Numbered from the stretch's first letter, positions 47,994-58,397 are shown. The stretch: 64,000 bases of DNA from Tigriopus japonicus (GCA_010645155.1 JAAGOF010000075.1:261108-325107); one strand, 5' to 3'. The notes: generated from the sequence alone by a model not told the origin. A program made the numbers and translations.

Positions 47994-48439
47994 TTCTATT
48001 CTAACCCATAAACCTTGGATGTCAGTTTTTCAATTTTAAAAATTTAGTGTTTTAGGACTGAGATATACTAGTTTTTGTGATGTTGATGAAACGGCGACAA
48101 TTAGAAGTAGCAGCCCTGTAAATCAAGTTGACAATTTGAAACTTGATGGGCTAATCTTAAACCCTCGTGTAAATTGTCTAAAGCAGGAGAAATTCTCTGG
48201 ACAACTTGCATGGAGGATAGGAGAGTTGCCTATGAAGTTTTCAAAATGTCAAATTGATTTCAAAAAGATTCTGATGGATGTCAAATGTTTCTTATAGCAT
48301 GTAGGAAATCTTGAATAAAGGGTTGTTCATTAACTATCAAAGTATCAAAATGATTAAACAAATATTTTCACATTCTGGTTTTCTGCATCAAACTCCTATT
48401 TGGTATATCTTCTAACCGTGAAATAAATAATCGTGAACT

Positions 48440-48800
48440 ATCGGGAACCATGGCGGACTGGAATCCTACCCTTATGTAAGTTGTTCCAAAACTGTTTTAA
48501 ATGTGTGTTAAATTGTTAATTACTCAATATTTTGTCAACTATTGTTCAAAATGGTTCTTTAACAGCATATATCTGCCTTTTGGACATTAAAACTTGTGCT
48601 CTTTTGTGTGATAGGTCATCTTCAAGCCTTAGTAGACATGTTTGAAACAAAGCACTTGCTCATTTTACTACTATGGAGACAAGCAAGTTGGCCTCAGCGG
48701 AAAGAAAAAAAAGTTGTTACAAACCTGGGCCTGTGTAATCTATTACAAATTTTCTGTGTACCCGGCGTTGCGAAAGTCATTGAACAATGCCGACCATCAT
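48440..48800 (+). pseudogene. Unidentified duplicated coding-like segment, copy 2
   Basis: Inverted partner of 45578-46030: CCTACCCTTAT/GTAAGT at 48475, then GTGTGATAG/GTCATC at 48614, and HLQALVDMFETKHLLILLLW. Similarity ends by about 48760. Confidence 0.4.
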
Positions 48801-48803
48801 GAC

Positions 48804-49806
48804 TAGAGACAGGAAGTTAAGACGAATAAAACTGTCAAAAAGACGAAAAAGACGAATAAAATTACCTGATTAGACGAATAAAGACGAATAAAATTGCCCG
48901 ATTAGGCAAATGAAGACGAATAAAATTGCCAGATTAGGCAAATAAAGACGAATAAATTTGCCCGATTAGACAAATAAAGACGAATAAAATTGCTCGATTA
49001 GACAAATAAAGACGAATAAAATTGCCCGATTAGATAAATAAAGACGAAAAAAATTGCCCGATTAGACAAATAAAGACGAATAAAATTGCCCGATTAGACA
49101 AATAAAGACGAAAAAAATTGCCCGATTAGGCAAAAAAGACAAAAACTCTGACATATGCGACAAAAAAGACGAAAAAAACTGACTTACACGGCAAACAAGA
49201 CTAATAAATTGCCTGTAAAGAGGATTAAAACTGCTGCCCATAAAGTAGACAAAATGTGTGGCCCAATTTAGGGGAAACAGCTGCACCCTTGTGCAAAACG
49301 GCAAAATCTACAAAGTTAACAAACGGAAAAGTGCCAAATAAGCAAGAAATGGTCAGTGGAACACATAAATTTAAAAATACCAAGAGCTCAAAACCGCCCT
49401 TATTTCAACGTTTTCAATAGAGCAATATTTAGAAGCAGATTTGCTGACATTAATTCTTCGAATAGTCAGATAGCCTTTCCAATCCAATTTTCTTTCTTTG
49501 TGTCAGGAAACTCTACAAGTTGAAATGTAAGTGTGGATCATATTTTGTTGCCCAAGTTTTGGCGCTGAACTTTTTTATAAGTGCCAATTTGATTCCAAAT
49601 TTGAGAAAAAAGCTTCAAACCTAAGAAAAGTTCCAATTTTTGACTAATAAGAAGAAAAAAGTTGAGTGAAATTGCCGGATTAGACGAAAAAAGACGAATA
49701 AAATCCAAATTAGACGAATAAATTTGTCGCGACGAATAAGGGTTAAAAAGACGAATAAAGGCGAAAAAAGACGAATAAGTTTATTCGTCTTAAATTCCTG
49801 TCCCTA
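48804..49806. mobile_element. hAT-like non-autonomous element, AAGACGAATAAA words
   Basis: TAGAGACAGGAAGTTAAGAC at the left and the complement of GTCTTAAATTCCTGTCCCTA at the right, matching at about 25 of 27 bases. Perfect 8-bp duplication ATCATGAC (48796-48803 and 49807-49814). The left half is an array of about ten units of 32 bp, each with AAGACGAATAAA and TTGCCCGATTAGAC; the right end carries the same words in the same orientation. Between them is a 142-bp segment identical to 49961-50102. Confidence 0.9.
49435..49576. repeat. 142-bp perfect direct repeat, copy inside hAT-like element
   Basis: GCAGATTTGCTGACATTAAT... to GGCGCTGAACTTTTTT is identical by eye to 49961-50102, which lies outside the element. 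It includes the C-terminal codons of a mariner-type transposase. Confidence 0.88.
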
Positions 49807-49960
49807 ATCATGACTAGATAGAACATCCGTAGATCCAGTCTTATTTACCTCGGAAATAGATTTTAAACTTTTCGATGGGTTTGAGCACTTACATGACTAA
49901 TTTTATTTAATGCGACCACTATTTGCGGCTAACGTTTTAGCCGACCTCGGCCTGAAAGAC

Positions 49961-50102
49961 GCAGATTTGCTGACATTAATTCTTCGAATAGTCAGATAGC
50001 CTTTCCAATCCAATTTTCTTTCTTTGTGTCAGGAAACTCTACAAGTTGAAATGTAAGTGTGGATCATATTTTGTTGCCCAAGTTTTGGCGCTGAACTTTT
50101 TT
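49961..50102. repeat. 142-bp perfect direct repeat, outer copy
   Basis: Partner of 49435-49576; here it is continuous with the mariner transposase remnant. Confidence 0.88.
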
Positions 50103-50304
50103 TTCTGAACGTAGTCTGTGGACATATTTCTCCACTCTTTCTCAACTGCAACGTTCAGATTGGTCGTATTGCTGTGACGGATGCAATGCCTTCTACAAGT
50201 CTTAGACTCAATGTGAGCCCAGAGGAGAAAGTCGAGAGGATTAAAGTCTGTACTCTGAGGGGGCCAAAACACAGATCATATTATGCCATTATATGGTCTG
50301 TGGG
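50039..50304 (-). pseudogene. Mariner-like transposase remnant, C-terminal part
   Basis: Minus strand: FWPPQSTDFNPLDFLLWAHI then ESKTCRRH and EKEWRNMS, ending near 50039. The third catalytic Asp (NPLD) is present. The gene continues on the far side of the hAT-like insertion at 56947-57060, where VLQHDGAPAHT carries the second Asp. Stops and shifts between them show it is dead. Confidence 0.82.
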
Positions 50305-50343
50305 CAGGGTGGGCATTTTTCGACATCGAGAGCATTTTGGACA

Positions 50344-50515
50344 CCCTAGTGTCCAAAAGTGTCCAAAAGTGTCCAAAAGTGTCCAAAAGTGTCGAAAAGT
50401 GTCGAAAAGTGTCCAAAAGTGTCCAAAAGTGTCCAAAAATACCCAGAAGGTGTCCAAAAATCCCCAAAGGATGTCCAAAAATCCCCAAAAGATGTCCATA
50501 AGTGTCCAAAAGTCC
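50344..50515. repeat. GTGTCCAAAA decamer array
   Basis: Tandem decamers, perfect for most of the first nine, then variants with inserted bases (ATACCCAGAAG, ATCCCCAAAG). They give cycling ORFs on both strands. Confidence 0.93.
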
Positions 50516-50628
50516 AACAAACTGTATAGTATTTTAGATTTCATCAGGTCACCCTGTGCTCATATATGTTCATGCAGAATTTTCTTGAATAAAGGCATTC
50601 CAGTTTGAGTACACTTACGTGTAAGACA

Positions 50629-50645
50629 TGGCGCAGACGGCTTGT
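50629..50645 (+). promoter_or_regulatory. Primer binding site of the mag-like element
   Basis: TGGCGCAGACGGC follows the LTR end. It differs from the TRIM1 site at one base in the first 12 and from TRIM2 at two. Confidence 0.7.
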
Positions 50646-51398
50646 TAAGAACCGAGACAAATAGCCTCTTCTTTCGTACTTTGTGAAAGTGATTAACAAG
50701 ATTAAGACTATTGGTGGTATTGCCATACAGATCTTGGGGTGTTCAATACATTAGCACCTTTTGTTCACACCACACCTAAATCTGGAGTGGATTTAACGAA
50801 GAATAACCCGTTAACGGGCTTTAATTGAGTCGAACTGGAATCATCCGTACATATTGTTCATCCGTGGTGATGTCGACGCAGTACCGACGTTCAATGTGGG
50901 CGTTGCTATATATTACGACGTCATTATCGCCGTAGCAAATATTCTGCTCATCAAACGACATCAACGCAAATAACGTTCCGACATCAGAGGCCGATTGGCG
51001 AATCGCCGAATTGCTACCCCGTCACTTTCGGGGATAAATTTGGTCGGACATATCGTGGGAATTTCAATCATATTGGACCAATACGTCAACGATATTATGG
51101 ACATTACCAACACGAAAGATTATATTCAGATGATTACGTTTGGATGGATGAGATGCGGAAGAAGATATATTGAAGTTCATTATTATGGTTCTGCTATATA
51201 TATAGGTTGATCACACGCTCGGAAATATTGCAAACACTGGATTATGGAAGATTTGGTGAGATCAATCCAAGCATTGCTATCCATTATCGTTATTTTCGTT
51301 TTCGTTCTTAACTGTAAAGATTGTTTTTGACCAGTATGATTATGTTAGGGGGATCGTCGTGACACGTTTCTACTATTCAGACAACATAAATTTTCAGT

Positions 51399-54300
51399 GT
51401 GGTCAAAATGGCAGATGATAAAAAGTCTATATCAAGTGCTCGTCGAAGCAGAGGACAATATTGTCGCATTGCTAAGAACATGGTTGGTGGCATGAAAGAA
51501 AAAGTGTCTAGTTTGAGTAACATGTGTGACACTACTACCTTATCTGATGTAATTGGCCTAGAATCTGAATTGGGTCCAGTTAAAGAATATGTACAGAAAT
51601 ATGGGTCAGCAGTGTCTGAATGTCTTGATTTGGAAGAGGTTGATGAAGATCAGCTTGAAAATGATGAAAATTTCCTCCTTCATTGTTCGTTGCTTAATGA
51701 CCTTTCGGACATTCGACCTAAATTACGAGCCATTCGTGTGCATGTTGAGAATCGAATATCTGAATCAACACCACTCGAGTCAGTACACGGAACAACCAAA
51801 CTTTCAAACCGAATCAATATGGCCCTAAAACCAGATGAACTTCGTGCTGATGGATCGTTGGCAGATTTCAAAGTGTGGAGAACCAGTTTTGAGGATTATT
51901 TCATGTCAAATCGAATGGATAAATTTCCTCATCGAGAGCAGCGTGCATACTTGAGAGGATGTCTTGATGTCAAAACTATTCAGATAATGGAGCAATTACT
52001 TGATGTGACGGAGATGATGCAGGTCAACAATGTTTTGGAGGTTCTTCAACGACATTTTGAGGACAGTTTATCCGTAATGACTCGTCGAGTTGCTTTTCGG
52101 AGATGCGTTCAGAAGCCTGGAGAGTTGTTCTCTGAGTTTTTTGTTCGACTTAAGTTGTTAGGCAGTAATGCCGAACTCAACAATATGTCGTATGAGGACC
52201 AATTGGCTACCCACATTGTAGTAGCAGTGCTGGATAAGGAACTACAAAAAGATCTTCTTAAAATTGTGGATCCTGACCTATCGAAAATCAAAACTAAGTG
52301 TTTAGCTTGGGAGACCGCCGAAGCCAATCAACAAATGCTTCGAGGGGATTGCGAAACGAGCAAATTGAATAAAACCACAACGGTACGAAGCAGATCCCGA
52401 GGAAGATTCAAAAGTCGTGATACATCGAAAGGGCCAAAGCCAAAAATGGATGAGGCGACTAAGTGCAATTATTGTGGACGGAAACAACACGCACGTGAAG
52501 ATTGTTCAGCAAAGGACAAAACTTGTCATGGCTGTGGCAAATTGGGCCATGTAAGACCGATGTGCACTCTTAAAACTCAATCAAAGATAAAATCGAGTGA
52601 AAAGGGTGTTGTAAAAACAAATGCGGTGCGCATTTGTATGGCCAAGAACCATATTGGGAGATCAACTCCGTTAGCTCCTGTTACGTTTTATTTAAATTCA
52701 GGAGTAAAAGTTCGTTTGGACGTATTACCGGACACTGGTGCAACGGATTCAATTGTTTCTTCTTCAATAATCCAAAAATACAAGATTCGTATTGATAGAT
52801 CCCGAAAGTGTCGAATATTTACGGCAAATGGCAGTGAAATGAAGTGTGATGGTGTGGTTGAGATCAAAGCTGAATGGGGTAAATATACAACTCTTATTAC
52901 TGCATTTGTATCTCCAGATACCCATGATTTTATACTTTCATGGCATGATATGATGTCACTTGGAATGATTCCTATGACATTCCCAGATCCGGTTCCATTA
53001 CATGAACATGTGTGTAAAGGGACAAAGGCAGTTCAGTTTGACTTGCCTAGCGATTTGGAGGATCCGGATGAGTCTCGCATTGTGAGATGGAAGGAACAAA
53101 TGATTAAAAGTTGTGAGGATGTGTTTGATTCGACCACTTCGTTTAAGGCCATGAAAGGACCACCAATGCATATCCATTTGAAGGCGATGGGGGATTGTAA
53201 ACCAACTCATTGCACTACTGCTATGGCAATACCATATGCCTGGGAAGAAAAGGCCAAGAAGGAATTGGATTTCATGGATAGTACGGGAGTAACAGAGGAT
53301 GCAGATGGCCCCTCAGATTGGGTTTCGCCATTTTTGGTTGTACCAAAACCGAACGGAGGAGTTCGATTGGTGATTGATTTCCGTGGCTTGAACAAATTTG
53401 TTCAACGTCCAAATCATCCTTTCCCAAGTCCCAAAGAGATAACCTCGTCAATTCCTGCATCAGCAAAGTGGTTTGCGACTTTAGACGCCACTAAAGGCTA
53501 CTGGCAGATCCCTCTGGACGAGGAAAGTAAAAAACTTACGTTCATGACAAAATGGGGCAGAAAACGATTTGCTAGGGCACCAATGGGACTGGCTTCGTCC
53601 GGAGACGAATATTGTCTTCGGGGAGATCGTGCTCTTGAAGGAATTCCCAACATTAAAAAAGTGGTTGATGATATTATTTGCTATGGCGATACCTTCAAAG
53701 ATCTGATTGAAACAATCCAGTGTGTTTTGGACCGCTGTAGAGAACATCAGATCACACTAGCACCTCATAAATTTGTAGTTGGATCGGAGGTGGAATTTGT
53801 TGGATTTTTGATTGGTCGAAATGGAATTCGGGCTGATCCGTCGAAAGTTGAAGCAATTTCCGAGTTTCCAAGGCCCATGAATATCACCGATCTAAGAAGT
53901 TTTTTTGGAATGGTGAATCAATTATCGTCGTTTTCCCCCAGAATTGCGACGGTATCAGCACCACTTCGTGGTTTATTATCCACCAAGGCATGCTTCCAAT
54001 GGCTTGTGGAACATCAAGAAGCTTTTGAAGAAACAAAGAGAGAATTGTCATCGCCACCGGTGCTTTCTCATTATGATCCAAGGCTTCCGACAAAATTATT
54101 GACGGACGCTTCACGTCTACATGGATTAGGCTATGTCCTACTTCAGGAACATCCTGAGGGCTGGAAATTGGTTCAATGCGGCTCCAGGTATCTTTCAGAT
54201 GCTGAGACACGATACGCCACTTGCGAAATTGAGCTTTTGGCTGTACAATGGTCGATACATAAGTGTAAAAAGTATCTATTGGGACGCGAGAGTTTTGTGG

Positions 54301-55841
54301 TCGTCACAGATCATAAACCCCTGTTGGGTATAATCAAGGGGACAAATTTGGACGCCATCCAAAATCCAAGACTACAGCGATTGGTCGAAAAACCTTCCCC
54401 ATTTGTATTTACCATGGAATGGGTGAAAGGTAAAACACATTGCATAGCCGATGCACTGAGCCGAGCTCCGATAAAGGGACCGGAGGAAGATCCAGAAGTA
54501 GAGTTTCGTGAAATCATTGTTGCGCAATTATCGGTTATTAACGAAGGCGATTCTCTTGGATCCGTTTCACAAAGTGCAGGATTCTTAAGCCGCGAGGCTT
54601 TACAAGACGAATCGTATATACAATTGTATGAGGCTATTCGCACGAATAAAGCTTTGGAAAAGCTCGCAAATAATCATCCTGGTCATTTATTTCGGAAAGA
54701 ATGGGACAGATTAAGTATTGATGGTAGCGGACTTGTCTTGATAGACTCGACCCGTATTGTCATACCTACATCGGCAAGAAAAGAAGTTTTGAAAAGATTA
54801 CATCTATCACACCAGGGGATTGTTCGAACCAAAGCAAGAGCTCGTGGAACAGTTTTCTGGCACGGTATGATGAACGAGATAGTGCAAATGGTGAATGATT
54901 GCGATAAATGTCAAACTTATCGGCCAAGCCAAGCCAAGGAACCAATTATAACGGACGATCCAGTCGAATTCCCGTTTGAATCAGCGAGTACCGACTTGTT
55001 TGAATTTGGTGGTCAGTATTTTCTGGTTTATGTCGATAGATATACTGGTTGGCCGCAAATGGAAGCGTATCGAAACTGTCCGAACACGAAGCACGTGATC
55101 TCAAGCCTCCGGAGATTTTTTAGCTCTCATGGAATTCCTTGCAAGTTACGAAGTGACGCTGGACCACAGTTTCGTGGACAGGAATTCAAAGACTTCTGTT
55201 CTGAATTCGAGATAGAGCATATAACGTCGTCGGCTTATTATGCCCAATCCAATGGCCATGCCGAGGCAGCTGTTAAGGCCATGAAAGATCTCGTTAAAAA
55301 ATATTGGAAACCCAATGGAGGATTGGATCAGAACGAATTTGATAAGGCAATTCTTGAATGGAGAAATACCCCTCGAGAGGACGGCTTGTCTCCCGCCGAA
55401 TGGCTTTACGGACGTCCTTTACGAACTTTATTGCCAGTTCACCCGTCTCGATTAAAGAGAATTGATCAGGAAAAAATCACTGAGGCGGAACTAAATCGAG
55501 CATTGCTCCACAAAACTCGCAAAGTGGTCTATGATAATGGATCCAAAATCTTAGAACCTTTGAAAATTGGATCATTAGTCCGGATTCAAGATCCCCAAAC
55601 CAATATGTGGAACAAGATTGGGAAAATTGTCTATATGCGGGACAATCAGAGATCATACAATATCTTGTGCGAGGGAAAAGAATACCTTCGGAATCGGAGA
55701 TTTTTGAAGCCATTTAGCATGAATCCACCAAATGAATCCAATGCTAATGACAATAAAAGATTGGTCGAAAACAATACATTATCTGAACTTCGTCGTAGTA
55801 AACGTGTCCGACATCCTCCAAATCGATTTGTTGTTACATAA
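51399..55841 (+). CDS. gag-pol: Gag-Pol polyprotein of mag-like Ty3/gypsy element
   Basis: One open frame of 1480 codons with no stop or shift. In order: Gag-like N-terminal part; two CCHC zinc knuckles at about 356-388 (CNYCGRKQHAREDC and CHGCGKLGHVRPMC); aspartic protease DTGA at about 444; reverse transcriptase with ATLDATKGYW (about 692) and VVDDII (about 755, the catalytic Asp pair; V replaces the usual Y); RNase H with TDAS (about 902) and TDHKPL (about 970); integrase zinc finger HLSHQG..CDKC (1134-1168) and a core with STDL, RSDAGPQF and GHAE, spacing DD35E. Gag and Pol are fused without a visible frameshift site. Starts at 51399 or 51408; the latter (MADDKK) has A at -3 and G at +4. 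All key residues seem present, so it may be active. Confidence 0.95.
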   Translation: MVKMADDKKSISSARRSRGQYCRIAKNMVGGMKEKVSSLSNMCDTTTLSDVIGLESELGPVKEYVQKYGSAVSECLDLEEVDEDQLENDENFLLHCSLLNDLSDIRPKLRAIRVHVENRISESTPLESVHGTTKLSNRINMALKPDELRADGSLADFKVWRTSFEDYFMSNRMDKFPHREQRAYLRGCLDVKTIQIMEQLLDVTEMMQVNNVLEVLQRHFEDSLSVMTRRVAFRRCVQKPGELFSEFFVRLKLLGSNAELNNMSYEDQLATHIVVAVLDKELQKDLLKIVDPDLSKIKTKCLAWETAEANQQMLRGDCETSKLNKTTTVRSRSRGRFKSRDTSKGPKPKMDEATKCNYCGRKQHAREDCSAKDKTCHGCGKLGHVRPMCTLKTQSKIKSSEKGVVKTNAVRICMAKNHIGRSTPLAPVTFYLNSGVKVRLDVLPDTGATDSIVSSSIIQKYKIRIDRSRKCRIFTANGSEMKCDGVVEIKAEWGKYTTLITAFVSPDTHDFILSWHDMMSLGMIPMTFPDPVPLHEHVCKGTKAVQFDLPSDLEDPDESRIVRWKEQMIKSCEDVFDSTTSFKAMKGPPMHIHLKAMGDCKPTHCTTAMAIPYAWEEKAKKELDFMDSTGVTEDADGPSDWVSPFLVVPKPNGGVRLVIDFRGLNKFVQRPNHPFPSPKEITSSIPASAKWFATLDATKGYWQIPLDEESKKLTFMTKWGRKRFARAPMGLASSGDEYCLRGDRALEGIPNIKKVVDDIICYGDTFKDLIETIQCVLDRCREHQITLAPHKFVVGSEVEFVGFLIGRNGIRADPSKVEAISEFPRPMNITDLRSFFGMVNQLSSFSPRIATVSAPLRGLLSTKACFQWLVEHQEAFEETKRELSSPPVLSHYDPRLPTKLLTDASRLHGLGYVLLQEHPEGWKLVQCGSRYLSDAETRYATCEIELLAVQWSIHKCKKYLLGRESFVVVTDHKPLLGIIKGTNLDAIQNPRLQRLVEKPSPFVFTMEWVKGKTHCIADALSRAPIKGPEEDPEVEFREIIVAQLSVINEGDSLGSVSQSAGFLSREALQDESYIQLYEAIRTNKALEKLANNHPGHLFRKEWDRLSIDGSGLVLIDSTRIVIPTSARKEVLKRLHLSHQGIVRTKARARGTVFWHGMMNEIVQMVNDCDKCQTYRPSQAKEPIITDDPVEFPFESASTDLFEFGGQYFLVYVDRYTGWPQMEAYRNCPNTKHVISSLRRFFSSHGIPCKLRSDAGPQFRGQEFKDFCSEFEIEHITSSAYYAQSNGHAEAAVKAMKDLVKKYWKPNGGLDQNEFDKAILEWRNTPREDGLSPAEWLYGRPLRTLLPVHPSRLKRIDQEKITEAELNRALLHKTRKVVYDNGSKILEPLKIGSLVRIQDPQTNMWNKIGKIVYMRDNQRSYNILCEGKEYLRNRRFLKPFSMNPPNESNANDNKRLVENNTLSELRRSKRVRHPPNRFVVT

Positions 55842-55975
55842 CCATCAAATGTGAAGTTCAGACTCCAAGGGGAATTGTATAGTATTTTAGATTTCATCAG
55901 GTCACCCTGTGCTCATATATGTTCATGCAGAATTTTGTTGAATAAAGGCATTCCAGTACACTTACGTGTAAGACA

Positions 55976-56820
55976 CAAACGTAAAAGAAAGTTGTACAAA
56001 TCACACGAAAAACCAGTTACACTACATAAGTAATTGAATTCTAAAGAATGCATGGTTGTGTACTTAAACAAAAATAGTTCTACTAATGGGAACATTACTT
56101 GGAGAAATAAACTTTGCCATGATAATTTGTTTATAAATTGTTAAAAAAATAAATGTTTTGTTTATACAATATGGTAAAATGTGTGTAACTGTTCAAAATG
56201 TTTCAAGATTTACATTTTATTTCCTCATCTGTAAACAAGAGTCTTGTCTTTTTTAATAGTAAAACAACACTGCTTTAGTTCTTTGGCAAAAGCATTATAA
56301 TACCCACATTGCAATCTGATATCAGTTTAAGTGTGCTTTATTATAGTTAACATTTTTTGGACAGTCAGGTCAAAAGACTTCTTGCCTCTTGGATGGGAAA
56401 CACTTGCAACAATGATAAACTTTGGAATATAAATCAAAATACTAAGTAACCTTCTCACAACAACTTGTCACAAATCAAGACACAATTAGCTTTAAAATGT
56501 ACTCGCATACTATGTTTAACATGAAGTGTGGTGTGAGCGTGTTATTAGTAGTCCCAGTCTCACATTCGTTTGTTCGTTCATTCCTTCAGTCGATCATTCT
56601 TTCCCACATTTTGGACGATGCTCGGTGGTCAAATGAAAAGAGTGGAAAGTTCAAATGTCCAGTTTGGCCTTCAAGTTATTGGCTCATTTAATGTATTAAG
56701 TGTAAGTTTCTTATGCTGAATTGACTTATTCTTGCTTAGATATCGTCAAGTGACGTTTATTTTGGAGAGAAAGTTTGTAGAATGTTATTCTAAAAATGTT
56801 TTTAACCATTATTTTTCGAA
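55976..56820. other. Interior of the GTGTCCAAAA hAT-like element
   Basis: AT-rich, no gene recognised. Its ORFs are under 65 codons. Confidence 0.4.
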
Positions 56821-56946
56821 TTACTATTTTTGGACACTTTTGGACACTCCTATTTTTGGACAGCCTTATTTTTGGACACTTTTGGACACCTTTTGGACAG
56901 GGGTGGACAAAATGTCCAAAAATCAAATGCCCACCCTGTCTGTGGG

Positions 56947-57095
56947 CCAAAAGCCATGGACCTAAACGTCCTATTTGACTCCATCCATTACTGCACAGTT
57001 TTAGACGTGTGTGCAGGTGCACCATCGTGCTGCAACACGTAAGGTCGCGATCTGGTGATGGTCGTGATTTAAGGCAAGGTCTTGTTCAACAGCCT
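56947..57095 (-). pseudogene. Mariner-like transposase remnant, middle part
   Basis: Continues the reading from 50304: minus strand VLQHDGAPAHTSKTVQ at about 57036-56990 (second catalytic Asp), then stops. The 5' part of the gene is replaced by a gypsy pol fragment at about 57096. Confidence 0.78.
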
Positions 57096-57520
57096 TTCAG
57101 TTAGCGCCACTGCCCACGCTAAGGGACTGAGCGCAATTCTGGCGCAGGTAATGATCAACCAATGGCCCAGCTTGCGGCGATAGCGTCACGAGCAACCTCC
57201 GAAATTGAGGCAAGTTACCCTCAGTTAGATCTAAAGGCGGTGGCCATAGATTTTGGCCTTCGCCAATTCTGGGAGTACCTTTTAGGGAACCCAATGGTTT
57301 CAATTCTCACAGACTACAAACCACCAGTTGCCATGTTTAAGAACTCCCGTCAAAAATCAATCCGCACTTAGCCTTTGATTTAGCCCATGAAACTAAGGCA
57401 CGAAGATATCTCCTTCTCAGTTCAATGCCTTCAAGGAGAGCAAGACCCAGCCGATTTTTGCTCCTGCCACTCAACACCATTTGCTCTCTTACCGAATCAC
57501 ATCAAAAAGGAAGCCAACGA
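57096..57520 (+). pseudogene. Ty3/gypsy RNase H fragment
   Basis: Frameshifted reading: AHAKGLSAILAQ, then IASRATSEIEASYPQLDLKA and AIDFGLRQFWEYLLGNPMVS, LTDYKPPVAMF, then LRHEDISFSVQCLQGEQDPA. The order matches the RNase H domain (TDAS..E..TDHKPL) and tether of gypsy Pol. It is not the mag-like element above. No LTR found. Confidence 0.8.
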
Positions 57521-57619
57521 GTGCAAAAAAACTGATATACCACGCAATGTCAGGGGGAATCATTACAGACATGGGCGCAAAAATCTCGCCCAGTCAATCA
57601 GAACGTGTCCTCAACTCCT

Positions 57620-57850
57620 GAAAAGTTTTTTTGGGCCAAAACAGCCAAAAGAGTTTTTTTTCGGTCCAAAATGGCCAAAAAAGTTTTTTTCGGGCCAAAA
57701 CAGCCAAAAAAGTTTTTTTCGGGCCAAAACAGCCAAAGAAGTTTTTTTCGGGCCAAAACAGCCAAAAAAGTTTTTTTCGGGCCAAAACAGCCAAAAAAGT
57801 TTTTTTTCGGGCCAAAACAGCCAAAAAAGTTTTTTTCGGGCCAAAACAGG
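57620..57850. repeat. 28-29-bp minisatellite, about 8 copies
   Basis: GGGCCAAAACAGCCAAAAAA plus GTTTTTTTC, with 28- and 29-bp spacings. Gives cycling ORFs (FFGPKQPKK and similar) on both strands. Confidence 0.92.
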
Positions 57851-58249
57851 TTATAAGAGTTTTTCAAATTTTTAAGTAAAATATTTTTCAACTCGCTCTA
57901 GTTTTCTATCATCAAAGCAGATGCATTTTAAGGCTGAAAACTAAAACCGATGAAACGGGCGGAATAGCAAGTTTTTTAGCAACTAAACCTTACATTCAAA
58001 TTTTCGAGCGAGAAATGTGATTGTAGGATAATGTTTTAACATTTCAAATAAGGTTTTGAAACTTGAAAAGGGCAAGCTATTTTTTTTAAAGAGGCGCATG
58101 GCGCAAGAGACCAAAAAAGTGCGCAAAAGGCACCCTAAAAAGCGCAAAATATGGAAGCACTGCATTGATCCTCTTAGAAATGCTTCGTTTCGTTTCGTTT
58201 TGTTTTGTGATGTGACCAATTTAAACAAGAGAAATAAGCCAAAACTTTG

Positions 58250-58397
58250 AGAATGTTTCTTATATCGAGATTGAGGAAAAAATAGAAAATTTCTTATATC
58301 GCGAATTCTTATGTAGTAAAATTTTGGCCAGCACAAAAAAGTTTCTTATATCACGAAAATTTCTTAAACTGAGATTTCTTATATCGAGATTCGACTG
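58250..58397. mobile_element. End of a pogo/Tigger-like element
   Basis: The terminus reads, in complement, CAGTCGAATCTCGATATAAG, close to pogo/Tigger ends (CAGT.GAA.CTCGATATAA), and is followed by TA. TTTCTTATATCG recurs four times upstream. The other end was not found. Confidence 0.5.

Larger units (their letters stand above)
46639..48118 (+). mobile_element. Mariner-like element with perfect 24-bp TIRs, disrupted
   Basis: CAGGGCTGCTACTTCTAATT... (46639-46662) is the exact complement of 48095-48118. Right flank is TA, left flank TT. Without the nested hAT-like insertion (47000-47534 plus one 8-bp duplication) it is about 937 bp, so it is internally deleted. Confidence 0.85.
50523..55975 (+). 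mobile_element. Ty3/gypsy LTR retrotransposon, mag-like, near intact
   Basis: Short LTRs 50523-50628 (106 bp) and 55876-55975 (100 bp) start TGTATAGTATTT and end GTAAGACA. They differ by one base and a 6-bp indel, so the insertion is recent. Target duplication CAAAC (50518-50522 and 55976-55980). Primer site TGGCGCAGACGG at 50629; polypurine tract AAGGGGAA before the 3' LTR. GAATAAA in the LTR is a polyadenylation motif. Short LTRs and a tRNA-Ser-type primer site suggest the mag lineage (from memory). Confidence 0.95.
50305..56938. mobile_element. hAT-like non-autonomous element, GTGTCCAAAA words, carrying a nested mag-like element
   Basis: CAGGGTGGGCATTT at the left and its complement AAATGCCCACCCTG at the right. 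Perfect 8-bp duplication TCTGTGGG (50297-50304 and 56939-56946). Subterminal arrays are inverted: GTGTCCAAAA about fifteen times at 50344-50515, and TTTTGGACAC forms at 56825-56920. Without the 5.45-kb LTR element and its duplicated CAAAC it would be about 1.2 kb. No transposase. Confidence 0.9.

Noticed and set aside
57387..57891. Lys/Phe-rich repetitive ORFs
   Set aside because: Caused by the 28-29-bp minisatellite on both strands.
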